Assembly (NCBI RefSeq): GCF_007829885.1
Contig: NZ_VIWW01000001.1
Coordinates: forward strand, 3,472,001 to 3,536,000
DNA from: Streptomyces brevispora
Lineage (GTDB): Bacteria > Actinomycetota > Actinomycetes > Streptomycetales > Streptomycetaceae
DNA length: 64,000 nt
Reading direction: 5' to 3'
The notes under the pieces were generated by a model that saw nothing but the letters and a program-made list of their open reading frames with translations, was not told where the DNA came from and ran no database searches. This document shows, piece by piece, positions 1 to 8,418 of the stretch. Each line of letters starts with the position of its first letter. Position 1 is the stretch's first letter. The position numbers were made by a program, and so were the translations under genes.

Positions 1-486
1 GACGGGCTTGCCGCTGCCGGCCCAGATCACCTTGCGGGCGGCGGCCACCGTCTTGATCTTCGCCGTCGTGGACGGCACGGATATCTTGGCGGCGGTCGCC
101 CGGGTGACGCTCTTGAGCTTGCCGTTGCTCGCGGTGTGGGTGACGAGGTCGCCGCCGATGACGGGCAGTCCGGCGTAGGTGCGCTCGTAGCGGGTGTGGA
201 CCGTGCCCTTGGCGTCCTTGATCACGTCACGGACGATCAGCTTCTCCTTGCCGCCGAGCTTGAGCGAGTCGGCGGTCGAAGAGGCGTCGGTCTGGGCCGA
301 CTTGATGGCCGCCGTGCGCGCCGAGGCGCTGCTGAAGGCGGGCGAGGAAGTGCGGGGAGAGGCGGAGGAACCGTCGCCGGGGGTGCCCGGGGTGGCGTTC
401 GCCGCACCGGTCTGCACTCCGACGACGACCATCGCGGCCACGGCGGCCAGGGCTGCGGCGCGACGGGTGTTCATGTGGGGGGTCAT
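1..486 (-). CDS. Secreted M4-family (thermolysin-like) metallopeptidase, N-terminal part
   Basis: The gene starts here and runs off the left edge, so only 162 residues are visible. They form a signal peptide (MNTRR, then an Ala/Val-rich core to about residue 30), a Ser/Thr/Pro-rich linker, and the start of a fungalysin/thermolysin propeptide (FTP) domain recognised by RYERTYAGLPVIGGDLVTHT near residues 99-118. In this family the propeptide inhibits and chaperones a zinc protease secreted into the medium; the catalytic HEXXH domain should lie to the left, outside the window. ATG at 486 is preferred over the in-frame ATG at 474 because GGAGAA lies just upstream of it. The family call is firm; substrate specificity is unknown. 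Confidence 0.85.
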   Translation of the reverse strand, partial: MTPHMNTRRAAALAAVAAMVVVGVQTGAANATPGTPGDGSSASPRTSSPAFSSASARTAAIKSAQTDASSTADSLKLGGKEKLIVRDVIKDAKGTVHTRYERTYAGLPVIGGDLVTHTASNGKLKSVTRATAAKISVPSTTAKIKTVAAARKVIWAGSGKPV

Positions 487-703
487 GTGTTCTCCGTTGC
501 TCGTTCCGTGGGGGGTTACGAGCGGAGAGCGTGCCACCAAATGACTCGTGTTGACGGTGTACGAACAATTGCCTCACAATTCTTTGACCAGTTCTTGTCC
601 GACTGAGGTGCGTCCGTGTCCGATATCCGGCGGACTTCTGTTGGTTGTGCAACTCCGCGTGTCATTGGACCCGTTGGTGGGCGGTCAGTGATACGCGGGC
701 ACG

Positions 704-744
704 CGGGAGCCCCCGGCCGCAGGATGATCGGCCGGGGGCTCCCG
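704..744 (-). terminator. Hairpin terminator downstream of terD
   Basis: Perfect 15-16 bp GC-rich stem (GGGAGCCCCCGGCCG and its complement) with a 9-nt loop, 20 bp past the terD stop. There is no long T tract, as is usual in streptomycetes. It may also serve the protease promoter side as an insulator. Confidence 0.7.
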
Positions 745-764
745 TGAAGCGGACGGACAGAGCG

Positions 765-1340
765 TCAGAGAGTGACGCCGAAGTCCTGGGCGATGCCGCG
801 CAGGCCGGAGGCGTAACCCTGGCCGACGGCACGGAACTTCCACTCGGCGCCGTTGCGGTACAGCTCGCCGAAGACCATGGCGGTCTCGGTGGCGGCGTCC
901 TCGCTCAGGTCGTAGCGGGCGATCTCGGCGCCACCGGCCTGGTTGAGGATGCGGATGTACGCGTTGCGCACCTGGCCGAAGTTCTGGCTGCGGGTCTCGG
1001 CGTCGTAGATCGACACCGGGAAGACGATCTTGTCGATGTCGGCCGGCAGGCCTGCCAGGTTGACGTTGATCTGCTCGTCGTCGCCCTCGCCCTCACCCGT
1101 GACGTTGTCACCGGTGTGCACGATCGTCTGGTCCGGCGTCGCCTTGTTGTTGAAGAAGACGAAGTGGCCGTCGGAGAAGACCTTCCCGGCGGCGTTGACC
1201 GCGATCGCGGACGCGTCGAGGTCGAAGTCCGTGCCGGTGGTGGTCCGGACGTCCCAGCCAAGGCCGACCGTGACGGCGGTGAGGCCGGGGGCCTCCTTGG
1301 TGAGGGAGACGTTGCCGCCCTTGGACAGGCTTACTGCCAT
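765..1340 (-). CDS. terD: TerD-family tellurium-resistance/stress protein
   Basis: This 191-residue protein matches the usual TerD length. It begins [20 protein letters not shown] and carries the family calcium-binding signatures [17 protein letters not shown] near residues 29-45 and [10 protein letters not shown] near residues 87-96. TerD proteins are cytoplasmic calcium-binding beta-sandwich proteins linked to tellurite, phage and membrane stress; in Streptomyces several paralogues affect development. ATG at 1340 has AAAGGGA about 5 nt upstream. The gene stands alone with its own terminator and is divergent from arfB across about 170 bp. Its biochemical role is not settled for any member. 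Confidence 0.9.
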   Translation of the reverse strand: MAVSLSKGGNVSLTKEAPGLTAVTVGLGWDVRTTTGTDFDLDASAIAVNAAGKVFSDGHFVFFNNKATPDQTIVHTGDNVTGEGEGDDEQINVNLAGLPADIDKIVFPVSIYDAETRSQNFGQVRNAYIRILNQAGGAEIARYDLSEDAATETAMVFGELYRNGAEWKFRAVGQGYASGLRGIAQDFGVTL

Positions 1341-1512
1341 GGGAAGTCCCTTTCGATCTGTCGTGTGCGGGCTTCGTGCCATCCCGAAGCTACCGTCACA
1401 CTCCATAACGCAGGCAAGGGACCAGGAGGTTCCTTCCGCCTTTACTTTCTTTACCGAACTGATGGCGGGGTACGGCAAAAGAAGGTGACGAACAGCTGGT
1501 GGGACGGGGAAC

Positions 1513-1947
1513 ATGGGTGTCATGTCCGGGCCCTATGTCATCCGCGGTGCGGTCTCCCTGCCGGAGGCCGAACTCATGTGGCGTTTCTCGCGGTCCTCGG
1601 GACCAGGCGGGCAGCACGTCAACACCAGCGACTCCCAGGTGGAGCTCCGCTTCGACCTCGCGGCGACCGAGTCGCTGCCCGAGGTGTGGAAGGAGCGCGC
1701 CCTGGAACGGCTGGCGAACCGGCTGGTCAACGGCGTGGTGTCGGTACGGTCATCGGAGCACCGCTCGCAGTGGCGCAACCGCGAGACGGCCGCCGTACGG
1801 CTCACCGCCCTGCTGGCCGAGGCCACGGCGCCGCCCCCCAAGCCGCGCCGCAAGCGCAAGATCCCGCGCGGCATCAACGAGCGCAGGCTGCGCGAGAAGA
1901 AGCAGCGCGGCGACACCAAGCGCGGCCGCTCGGGCCGCGACTGGTGA
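1513..1947 (+). CDS. arfB: Peptidyl-tRNA hydrolase ArfB (YaeJ), ribosome rescue
   Basis: At 144 residues this is the standard ArfB length. The class-I release-factor signature [13 protein letters not shown] places the catalytic GGQ at residues 32-34. The last 35 residues are a Lys/Arg-rich basic tail ([10 protein letters not shown] onward) typical of the segment that enters the empty mRNA channel of stalled ribosomes. The family releases peptides from ribosomes stalled without a stop codon. A second ATG three codons in is possible; GGGACGGGG upstream supports 1513. It is monocistronic and divergent from terD. Confidence 0.92.
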   Translation: MGVMSGPYVIRGAVSLPEAELMWRFSRSSGPGGQHVNTSDSQVELRFDLAATESLPEVWKERALERLANRLVNGVVSVRSSEHRSQWRNRETAAVRLTALLAEATAPPPKPRRKRKIPRGINERRLREKKQRGDTKRGRSGRDW

Positions 1948-2020
1948 ACGGCGCCGCGACCCGCGAGCCGGGTTGCCGCGGCAGACCCTGCGCGACACCC
2001 GGCCCCGTGATGGCGCCCCG

Positions 2021-2593
2021 TCAGCCCAGCTGCCGGTAGCGTCCGCGGAAGTACGTCAGCGGGCTGCCGTCCCCGCTCGGCAGTTGCGCACCGAGCACCC
2101 GTCCGATCACCAGCGTGTGGTCACCCGCCACGATCCGCTGCTCCGTGCGGCACTCCAGGGTGGCGAGCGCGCCCTCGGCCAGCGGCGCCCCGGTGACCTT
2201 CCCGCGTACATGGGGGATGTCCTCGAACAGCAGCCGGTCACTGATCCGGCCCTTCATGGCGAACCGTCCGGCGATGTGCCGCTGGCTCTCCGACAGGACC
2301 GAGACGGCCCACAGCGGCTGCTCCGCCAGCAGGTCGTCCATCCGTGAGTCGTTGCGCAGGCTCACCATGACCAGGGGCGGGTCCAGCGACACCGACATGA
2401 AGGCGGTCGCGGTCATGCCGACGTCCTCGCCGCGCCCGTGCTCGTCGAGCGGCGGTTCCTGTGCGGTGACCAGCACCACACCGGCGGCCAGCTGGGCGAG
2501 GGCGCCACGGAACTCATCGTTGCTCACCCCCTCAGCATGGGGGATGGGCCGGGGGCGTGGGGTGGGGGGCTTCGTCTGCAACACACCGGGCAC
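2021..2593 (-). CDS. Flavin reductase-like FMN-binding protein
   Basis: The protein belongs to the flavin reductase domain family (short-chain NAD(P)H:FMN reductase component type). It shows AAGVVLVTAQ, GMTATAFMSVSLDPPLVMVS (substrate/flavin-binding loop) and a C-terminal PLTYFRGRYRQLG, which is the common end of the family. Such enzymes supply reduced flavin to two-component monooxygenases. Two starts fit: GTG at 2593 (190 residues, no clear ribosome site) and GTG at 2527 (168 residues, beginning VSNDEFRGALA, with GAGGGG directly against the start). The shorter form matches the family better. No monooxygenase partner is adjacent, so its physiological partner cannot be told. Confidence 0.82.
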   Translation of the reverse strand: MPGVLQTKPPTPRPRPIPHAEGVSNDEFRGALAQLAAGVVLVTAQEPPLDEHGRGEDVGMTATAFMSVSLDPPLVMVSLRNDSRMDDLLAEQPLWAVSVLSESQRHIAGRFAMKGRISDRLLFEDIPHVRGKVTGAPLAEGALATLECRTEQRIVAGDHTLVIGRVLGAQLPSGDGSPLTYFRGRYRQLG

Positions 2594-2791
2594 GCTAGCC
2601 GGGCGCGGCCCGCCACCGCATCGGGCCAGGGGACCAGCCAGGTCCTAGGACCTCGCCGGAGCCCGTGGCCCCCGACCCCGGAGTCCGGAGGCCGGCGGAT
2701 GCGTTTCGCGTTCAGGAACCTACGCGTTGCCCGGGACGAGAAACGGAGGTGCCCCTTCCGGGGCGCGCCCGGAATCCTTTACCATCTGTTG

Positions 2792-2803
2792 TGACTTGAG
2801 TCA
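2792..2803. promoter_or_regulatory. BldD box upstream of cdgB
   Basis: TGACTTGAGTCA fits the BldD consensus TNAC-N4-GTNA at every fixed position, inside a 14-bp palindrome GTGAC-TTGA-GTCAC (2791-2804). It lies 137 bp before the chosen cdgB start. cdgB is an established BldD target in Streptomyces. A second imperfect inverted repeat, GTGTAC-CGG-GTGCAC, lies at 2828-2842. Confidence 0.75.
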
Positions 2804-2940
2804 CAGAGTGCGATATTTGTTGACCCTGTGTACCGGGTGCACAGCTCACTGTGATTCAGTGGCCGTGACACTGCAGTAGGTACGTCAAGTACGCCGATAT
2901 GAAACCTGGAGTGCTGTCGAGGTCTCGGGGAGTGCGAGCG

Positions 2941-4590
2941 ATGGAGGCCGAGTCGGAGCCGTACGTCCGCCTTGCGACGATGCGGCAGCTGCACCAGGCC
3001 GTGGCCGATCTCAACACGGCACGGAGCCTGGCCGACACACTGCAGACCGTGGCCGACGGAATCGTCGCCGGTCTCGGTTACGAGCTGGCCTGCGTCAACC
3101 TCGTCCGTCCCGACGGTGATCTCGTGGTCGCCGCCTTCGCCGGCAACAACGCCGCCGAGGCCCTGATCACCGGCCGCGTCGGCTCCCGCGACTCATGGGA
3201 GCGCCGGCTGGCCATGGGCGAGGCATGGGGCGAGCTCCGCTTCATACCGCACACCGACGGCTGGATCCTCCTCGACGACGACGTCCCGCAGTGGCACACC
3301 GAGGGGCCCGAGCCCCGCTTCGAGGACGAGTGGCACCCCCAGGACCGGCTCTACGCCCCGATGTACGCGTCCGGCGGCGGCCTCGACCTCCTCGGCGTCA
3401 TATCCGTCGACCGCCCCCGCAACGGCCGCCGCCCCGGCGCCTGGGGTCTTGAGGCGCTCCAGATGTACGCGTCCCAGTCGGCCATCGCGATCAGCAACGC
3501 CAGGCTCCGGGCGAACATGCAGCGCGCCCTGGTCCGCCTGGAGCGTGAACAGCAGGCGCTGCGGGCCAGTGAGGAATCCTTCCGCCAGGCCTTCGAGTAC
3601 GCCCCCAGCGGCATGGCCATCGCGGAGATGGGCGGCGACCAGCACGGCCGGCTGCTGCGCACCAACGACGCCCTGTGCCGTCTCCTCGGCCGCCCCGCCT
3701 CCGTACTGCGCCGCTACTCCTTCGCCGACCTGGTCCACCCCGAGGACATCGGCACCCTGCTCCGTACCTCCGCCGAGGGCGGCCGCGCCGAGCTGCGCCT
3801 CGGCCGCCGGGACGGCACCTACCTCTGGGTCTCGCTGCGCAACTCCGTCGTCGCGGACACCACGGACGGGCCGCGCTTCCTGCTCACCCATGTCGAGGAC
3901 ATAGAGGAGCGCAAGCGCCACGAGCTGAACCTCGCGCACCGCGCCTCGCACGACGCGCTCACCGGTCTGCCCAACAGCGCGGAACTGCGCTCCCGGCTCA
4001 GCGCCCGGCTCTGTGAACGCCCGCACTCGGTGGGGTCCACGGACGTGGAGGCGCTGGACGCGGCGTACGGCGATGTGGACGAGGCCCGGGTGCACGGCTT
4101 CCCCGTCGACGGCTTCGACGCGGGGGCGGGCGTCGGCCCGTACGACCACCATGTGCATTCCGTCGCGCCCGACACCGGGAAGGACGACGGGGCGAAGGGC
4201 CTCGCGGTCCTCTTCTGCGACCTGGACGGCTTCAAGTCGATCAACGACCGCTTCGGCCATCACACGGGCGACGTCGTGCTCATCGAGGTCGCCCGCCGGC
4301 TCACCACCTGTGTCCGGGACGGGGACACCGTCGCCCGGCTCGGGGGCGACGAGTTCGTCGTTCTCGCGGACGGGCTGGGGTCCGCGGACGCCGCGGACCT
4401 GGCCGTACGCCTGCGTAACGCCATCATCCCGCCCATTCGGGTCGACGGCCGGGCAGTGCGTGTGGGGGCGAGTTTCGGCATCGGCTGGGCCGCCTGCGGC
4501 ATGACCGCCGAAGAGGTGCTGCGCTCCGCCGACCAGCGGATGTACGTGGAGAAGCGGTCCCGGTCGAAGGTTCACCGCAGGGCCGGCTGA
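2941..4590 (+). CDS. cdgB: Diguanylate cyclase CdgB (GAF-PAS-GGDEF)
   Basis: The 549-residue protein has a GAF domain (about residues 20-170), a PAS/PAC domain (about 195-310, ending THVEDIEERK) and a C-terminal GGDEF domain with DALTGLPN, LFCDLDGFKSIND and the intact active-site motif RLGGDEFVV. An RxxD inhibitory site (RDGD) stands five residues before GGDEF, so feedback inhibition by c-di-GMP is likely. About 60 acidic, Gly-rich residues interrupt the GGDEF fold between DALTGLPN and LFCDLDG. The architecture equals Streptomyces CdgB, which makes c-di-GMP, the BldD ligand that holds back sporulation. ATG 2941 has GGGGAG 8 nt upstream; the longer frame from 2899 has no ribosome site. Confidence 0.9.
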   Translation: MEAESEPYVRLATMRQLHQAVADLNTARSLADTLQTVADGIVAGLGYELACVNLVRPDGDLVVAAFAGNNAAEALITGRVGSRDSWERRLAMGEAWGELRFIPHTDGWILLDDDVPQWHTEGPEPRFEDEWHPQDRLYAPMYASGGGLDLLGVISVDRPRNGRRPGAWGLEALQMYASQSAIAISNARLRANMQRALVRLEREQQALRASEESFRQAFEYAPSGMAIAEMGGDQHGRLLRTNDALCRLLGRPASVLRRYSFADLVHPEDIGTLLRTSAEGGRAELRLGRRDGTYLWVSLRNSVVADTTDGPRFLLTHVEDIEERKRHELNLAHRASHDALTGLPNSAELRSRLSARLCERPHSVGSTDVEALDAAYGDVDEARVHGFPVDGFDAGAGVGPYDHHVHSVAPDTGKDDGAKGLAVLFCDLDGFKSINDRFGHHTGDVVLIEVARRLTTCVRDGDTVARLGGDEFVVLADGLGSADAADLAVRLRNAIIPPIRVDGRAVRVGASFGIGWAACGMTAEEVLRSADQRMYVEKRSRSKVHRRAG

Positions 4591-4735
4591 CGTTCGCCGA
4601 CGTGATGTTCGCTTACCCCACCCCGGTCCCCGCCGCAGCTGCGGCAATTCTTGGCGTGGTCCGTTCGGGGTAGGCTCGGCCGGTCGGCGACGGCTGACGG
4701 CGACGGCTGGCGACATGGTGAGGAGTGACCCAGGG

Positions 4736-5731
4736 ATGGCCGGGAACAACGGCGCGAGCACACCCGAGGACGACGATCCGTTCGGCTACCTCTACGAGGA
4801 CGGGCAGGCGGCCGGCGCGCAGCCACCGGGTCAGGGCGGCTACGGCTATCCGGGTCCCGCCGCGCAGCCGGGTGTGCCGCGCACCTCGTACAACCAGGTG
4901 CGGACCGTCGGCGAGCGCCAGTACGGGCAGCAGGTGCCGCAGCAGACGTACGGGCAGCCCCAGCAGGGCTCCTACGGCTACCCCCCGGCGTCGAACGGGC
5001 AGTACGGGCAGCCGAACACGCAGTACGCGGCCCCGGAGACGTACCCCGGCGCCCCCACCACGCAGGTGCCGCACCAGGGTGGCCGCGGCAACGGCGGCCC
5101 CGGCAAGGGCGGCCCCAACACCAAGGGCCTGCTGATCGGCGCGGTCGCGGTGGTCGCGGTGGTGCTCATCGGCATCGGTGCCGCGCTGATGACGGGCGAC
5201 GGCGACAAGAACAAGAAGAAGGAGGAGGCCACGTCCTCCTCCGGCGCGGCCGGTCAGGTCGAGGAGTCGCCGAAGCCGGAGCCGACCAAGAGCTCCGAGG
5301 CGCCCGTCGAGCTCCCGAAGCAGGACGCGGCATCGCTGAAGCTCGGCGGGACGGCGACCGTGGAAAAGAGCGTCAAGGGAGCGGAGGGCCCGGACGGCTC
5401 ATACGTTTCCGGTTTCAACGCCGTCGGATCGTCCGTCACGTGGCGGGCCGCCATAGAGAACGCCGGTTCGTACCGTCTGACGGTGCGCTACGCGATCCCC
5501 GGCAAGGACGCCAACGCGACGTTGACGGTCAACGGGAAGTCGAACTCGCTGCCGATCGGGCTCAAGGACTTCATCAAGTCCTCGGATCCGGACTGGGAGA
5601 AGAACTGGCAGACCACCTGGGCACCCGTCGACCTGGTCAAGGGTGAGAACGAGATCAAGATCTCGTGCGAGGACGGAAATCAGTGCGACGTGATCCTCGA
5701 CTGGGTCGAGGTCACATCGGCACAGGGCTGA
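4736..5731 (+). CDS. Membrane-anchored protein with C-terminal carbohydrate-binding (CBM35/CBM6-like) domain
   Basis: 331 residues in three parts: a cytoplasmic Gly/Gln/Tyr/Pro-rich repeat region (YGQP and QYGQP motifs, about residues 30-125), one transmembrane helix (GLLIGAVAVVAVVLIGIG, about 132-152) followed by a Lys/Glu- and Ser-rich linker, and an extracytoplasmic beta-sandwich (about 200-331) with GSSVTWRAAIENAGSYRLTV and a terminal ILDWVEV typical of CBM35/CBM6-like modules. It probably presents a sugar-binding domain outside the membrane; the ligand is unknown. ATG 4736 follows GAGGAG by 10 nt; the longer GTG/ATG frame from 4715 is less likely. The low-complexity N-terminus resembles streptomycete proteins that pair with serine/threonine kinases, but that is only an impression. 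Confidence 0.75.
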   Translation: MAGNNGASTPEDDDPFGYLYEDGQAAGAQPPGQGGYGYPGPAAQPGVPRTSYNQVRTVGERQYGQQVPQQTYGQPQQGSYGYPPASNGQYGQPNTQYAAPETYPGAPTTQVPHQGGRGNGGPGKGGPNTKGLLIGAVAVVAVVLIGIGAALMTGDGDKNKKKEEATSSSGAAGQVEESPKPEPTKSSEAPVELPKQDAASLKLGGTATVEKSVKGAEGPDGSYVSGFNAVGSSVTWRAAIENAGSYRLTVRYAIPGKDANATLTVNGKSNSLPIGLKDFIKSSDPDWEKNWQTTWAPVDLVKGENEIKISCEDGNQCDVILDWVEVTSAQG

Positions 5732-5784
5732 GCTTTCCCGACGCGTCCTCGTCTCCGCAGGTGGGCGATGACTGCTGAAGTGCG

Positions 5785-5829
5785 ACAGGCCCCGCCCCTC
5801 ACGCCAAGCGCGTGGGGGGCGGGGCCTGT
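5785..5829. terminator. Bidirectional hairpin terminator
   Basis: A 14-bp perfect stem (ACAGGCCCCGCCCC) with further inner pairing sits between the convergent ends of the CBM protein gene and the SH3-like gene. Confidence 0.8.
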
Positions 5830-5880
5830 TCCAGTGGCCCGGGCGTCCTGGAGAGGCGCGCGGTACGACCGACCGCGGCG

Positions 5881-6261
5881 TCAGGACCAGCGAGACACGC
5901 CCACACACTTGGCGGCGACCCAGCCCACACGGTTGCTCGAGTCGAGGACACCGATCCAGCTGTTGCCCGACGGTCCGCCGCTCCAGCACGTGTAGGACCC
6001 GCCGCTGTACGCCTGGCAGAGGTTCTCCGCGCACTTCCGGCCGGAGGAGGTGACCGTGCCGACCTTGGCGGCTCCGGTGCTGCGCGAAGCCCGAACAGTG
6101 GCGGTGTGTCCGTTGTACGGCCACACGCCGGGCCAGCCGGCGGCGGTGGTTCCAGCGGGCTGAGAGGGCTGAGCGGCCTGTGCGGCCCCAGGGATCGAAA
6201 GCAGAGCAGCACCCGTGAGGGCGACTGCGGCCAGTGCCGATCGCATGCGGTTGTGCGACAA
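5881..6261 (-). CDS. Small secreted SH3-like protein
   Basis: About 126 residues: a signal peptide (MRSALAAVALTGAALLSIPGAAQAA) and a mature domain of about 95 residues resembling bacterial SH3 folds, with VRASRSTGAAKVGTVTSSG and WIGVLDSSNRVGWVAAKCV. Four Cys (KCAENLC, TCW, KCV) suggest disulfides in the exported protein. The start is probably TTG at 6261, because GGAGG lies 6 nt before it; the ATG at 6246 is 21 nt from that site. Many similar secreted Streptomyces proteins have no known function; cell-wall binding is a guess from the fold. Confidence 0.7.
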   Translation of the reverse strand: MSHNRMRSALAAVALTGAALLSIPGAAQAAQPSQPAGTTAAGWPGVWPYNGHTATVRASRSTGAAKVGTVTSSGRKCAENLCQAYSGGSYTCWSGGPSGNSWIGVLDSSNRVGWVAAKCVGVSRWS

Positions 6262-6384
6262 CGTAGGCCTCCGTGACACCACCCGCGTGGCAGTGATCCT
6301 TGAACGGACGGGCGACCGAACCGGAACGCTCAGCTTGACGACAGCATAGAGTTCCAGCCGCTCACGATCAGTCGTCGTCCCGGG

Positions 6385-7248
6385 TCAGTGTGTTGCGCCG
6401 GACACCAGCCCCAGGAACCCCGCCACCGTCGCGGCCATGGCCTCACGGCCGGGGACGAGGTACTTGCGCGGGTCCACGCCCGTGGTGTTCTCGGCGAGGT
6501 GGGCCCGGACGGCCCCGGTGAACGCGGTGTTCAGCGCCGTGCCCACGTTGATCTTGACCATGCCGGAGGTGGCGACGGCCTGGCGGATCTCGTCGTCCGG
6601 GACGCCGCTGGAGCCGTGCAGCACCAGCGGGACGGGGACGGCGTCGCGCAGCCGGCCGATCAGGGCGTGGTCCAGGGCGGCGGTGCGCTCGGTCATCGCG
6701 TGCGAGGAGCCGACCGCGACGGCCAGCGCGTCCACGCCGGTCGCGGCGACGTACGCGGCGGCCTCGGCCGGGTCGGTGCGGACGCCGGGGGCGTGGGCGT
6801 CGAGCGGGGCCTCGCCCTCCTTGCCGCCGACCTTGCCGAGCTCCGCCTCGATCCAGATACCGCGCTCATGGCCCCAGGCGACGGCTTCGGCGGTGGCCCG
6901 CACGTTCTCCTCGTAACTGAGCTTGGAGGCGTCGAACATCACCGAGCCGAAGCCCTCGTCGTGCGCCTGGTGCAGCAGCTCCACGGACTCGACGTGGTCG
7001 AGGTGGAGGGCGAGCGGGGCGGAGGAGGTGCGGGCGACGGCGGCGGCCGCGGCCGCGATGGCGGAGAGCCGGCCGCCGTGGAACTTCACCGCGTTCTCGG
7101 AGATCTGGAGGATGGCGGGGGCTCCGGCGCGCTCCGCACCGGTGGCGATGGCCTCCGCGTGTTCCAGCGTGATGACGTTGAAGGCGGCGATCCCGCGTCC
7201 CTCGGCCTGGGCGGCGGAGACGAGTTCACCGGTGCTGACGAGCGGCAT
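6385..7248 (-). CDS. Class II aldolase, tagatose/fructose-1,6-bisphosphate type (KbaY/GatY-like)
   Basis: 287 residues, the KbaY/GatY length (the FbaA type is longer). Zinc and catalytic motifs are visible: LALHLDHV (catalytic Asp and zinc His), EAELGKVGG, AVGSSHA and VLHGSSGVPDD, plus KINVGTALN at the phosphate site. It should cleave a ketose bisphosphate to dihydroxyacetone phosphate and glyceraldehyde 3-phosphate. It lies 61 bp after the PfkB-kinase gene on the same strand, so the pair can carry tagatose 6-phosphate (or fructose 6-phosphate) to triose phosphates. The ribosome site AGAGGTC supports ATG 7248. Whether the natural substrate is the tagatose or the fructose epimer cannot be decided from sequence. 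Confidence 0.85.
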   Translation of the reverse strand: MPLVSTGELVSAAQAEGRGIAAFNVITLEHAEAIATGAERAGAPAILQISENAVKFHGGRLSAIAAAAAAVARTSSAPLALHLDHVESVELLHQAHDEGFGSVMFDASKLSYEENVRATAEAVAWGHERGIWIEAELGKVGGKEGEAPLDAHAPGVRTDPAEAAAYVAATGVDALAVAVGSSHAMTERTAALDHALIGRLRDAVPVPLVLHGSSGVPDDEIRQAVATSGMVKINVGTALNTAFTGAVRAHLAENTTGVDPRKYLVPGREAMAATVAGFLGLVSGATH

Positions 7249-7309
7249 GCTGACCTCTGTTGTTTCCTCGGACCCGCCGGCGAGCGGCGCGCCCGGTGCG
7301 GTGCGGCGC

Positions 7310-8251
7310 TCAGGCCGCGGGTGCGTGTTCCTCGATGGCGACGCGCGGCAGCAGCTCCTCGTAGGCCGCGCGGTCGAAGTCACCGGCGGTGGGGGCCAGC
7401 ACGGTCGCCGTCGACAGTGCCACCGCCCGTCGCAGCCGGTCCGGCCAGCTCAGGCCCTCGACGAGGCCGGACAGCAGTCCGGCCACCGCTGAGTCGCCGG
7501 CCCCGGTCGGGTTGCCCTTCACGGGGGCCGGCGGGGACGCCTGCCAGCTGCCGTCGGGGGTGACCGCCAGCATGCCGTCCGGGCCCAGTGAGGCGATCAC
7601 CGCGTGCGCGCCGCGGCGGCGGGCGTCGCGGGTGGCGCGCAGGGGTTCGCGGGCGCCGGTGAGCTGGGCGAGCTCGTCGGCGTTCGGCTTGATGAGGTCG
7701 GGGCGGGCGGCGATGCCCCGGCGCAGCGGTTCGCCGCTGGTGTCCAGGAGCACGGGGACGCCCGCGGCGCGGGCGGGCCGGATCAGTTCGGCGTAGGCGC
7801 CGACGTGTATGCCCGGGGGCAGGCTGCCGCACAGGGCGACCGCGTCGGCGCCGGTGAGCAGCTTCTCGTACGAGCGGAGGAAGGCGATCCACTCGGCGGC
7901 GGTGATGTGGGGGCCGGGCTCGTTGAACTGGGTGGTGTCGCCGGTGGCCCGGTCGGCGACGGCCAGGGTGCGGCGGGTGTCGCCGGCCACGGGGACGAGC
8001 GCGTCGGTGAGGGTCGCGGTGTCCTGCGGGAGGGCCGCGAGCAGTTCCCGCAGCGCGGTGCCGGTGGTGCCTCCGGCGAAGCCGGTGACGACGCTGTCGT
8101 GGCCGAGGGCGGTGAGTACCCGGGCGACGTTGACGCCCTTGCCGCCGGGGCGCTCGGAGAGGTCGGTGACCCGGTGGCTGGAGTGCGGGACGAGGGCCGG
8201 AACGTCGTACGTCAGGTCGAGTGCCGTGTTCAGCGTGACCGTGAGGATCAC
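7310..8251 (-). CDS. PfkB-family kinase (1-phosphofructokinase/tagatose-6-phosphate kinase type)
   Basis: 313 residues starting MILTVTLNTALDLTYDV, the hallmark N-terminus of the FruK/LacC/PfkB subgroup. Substrate-site RPGGKGVNVARVL and the C-terminal PfkB signature NPTGAGDSAVAGLL with the catalytic Asp are intact. It phosphorylates a sugar phosphate at the 1- or 6-position. Its place directly before the class II aldolase gene and downstream of nagA favours tagatose 6-phosphate or fructose phosphate as substrate. The gene has its own 167-bp leader (8252-8418), so it may be transcribed apart from nagKA. I saw no DasR-like site in that leader. Confidence 0.85.
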   Translation of the reverse strand: MILTVTLNTALDLTYDVPALVPHSSHRVTDLSERPGGKGVNVARVLTALGHDSVVTGFAGGTTGTALRELLAALPQDTATLTDALVPVAGDTRRTLAVADRATGDTTQFNEPGPHITAAEWIAFLRSYEKLLTGADAVALCGSLPPGIHVGAYAELIRPARAAGVPVLLDTSGEPLRRGIAARPDLIKPNADELAQLTGAREPLRATRDARRRGAHAVIASLGPDGMLAVTPDGSWQASPPAPVKGNPTGAGDSAVAGLLSGLVEGLSWPDRLRRAVALSTATVLAPTAGDFDRAAYEELLPRVAIEEHAPAA

Positions 8252-8418
8252 CTCGGCCGCCCCTCCGATCCGTGCTGAGCGCGGATCCCTTGGCAGAACG
8301 CGCTTTCCCTGTCTGGTTCGCGGACGATCATGCCAAAGAGCCGGCGGCCGGCCCAGACCCGGGGAACAACCGCCGTCTCTTCGTTACGTCTTCGCCCACG
8401 GTTCTCAAGATGCGGTCC

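Noticed and set aside
2899..2940. Earlier ATG for cdgB
   Set aside because: No ribosome site; GGGGAG lies 8 nt before ATG 2941.
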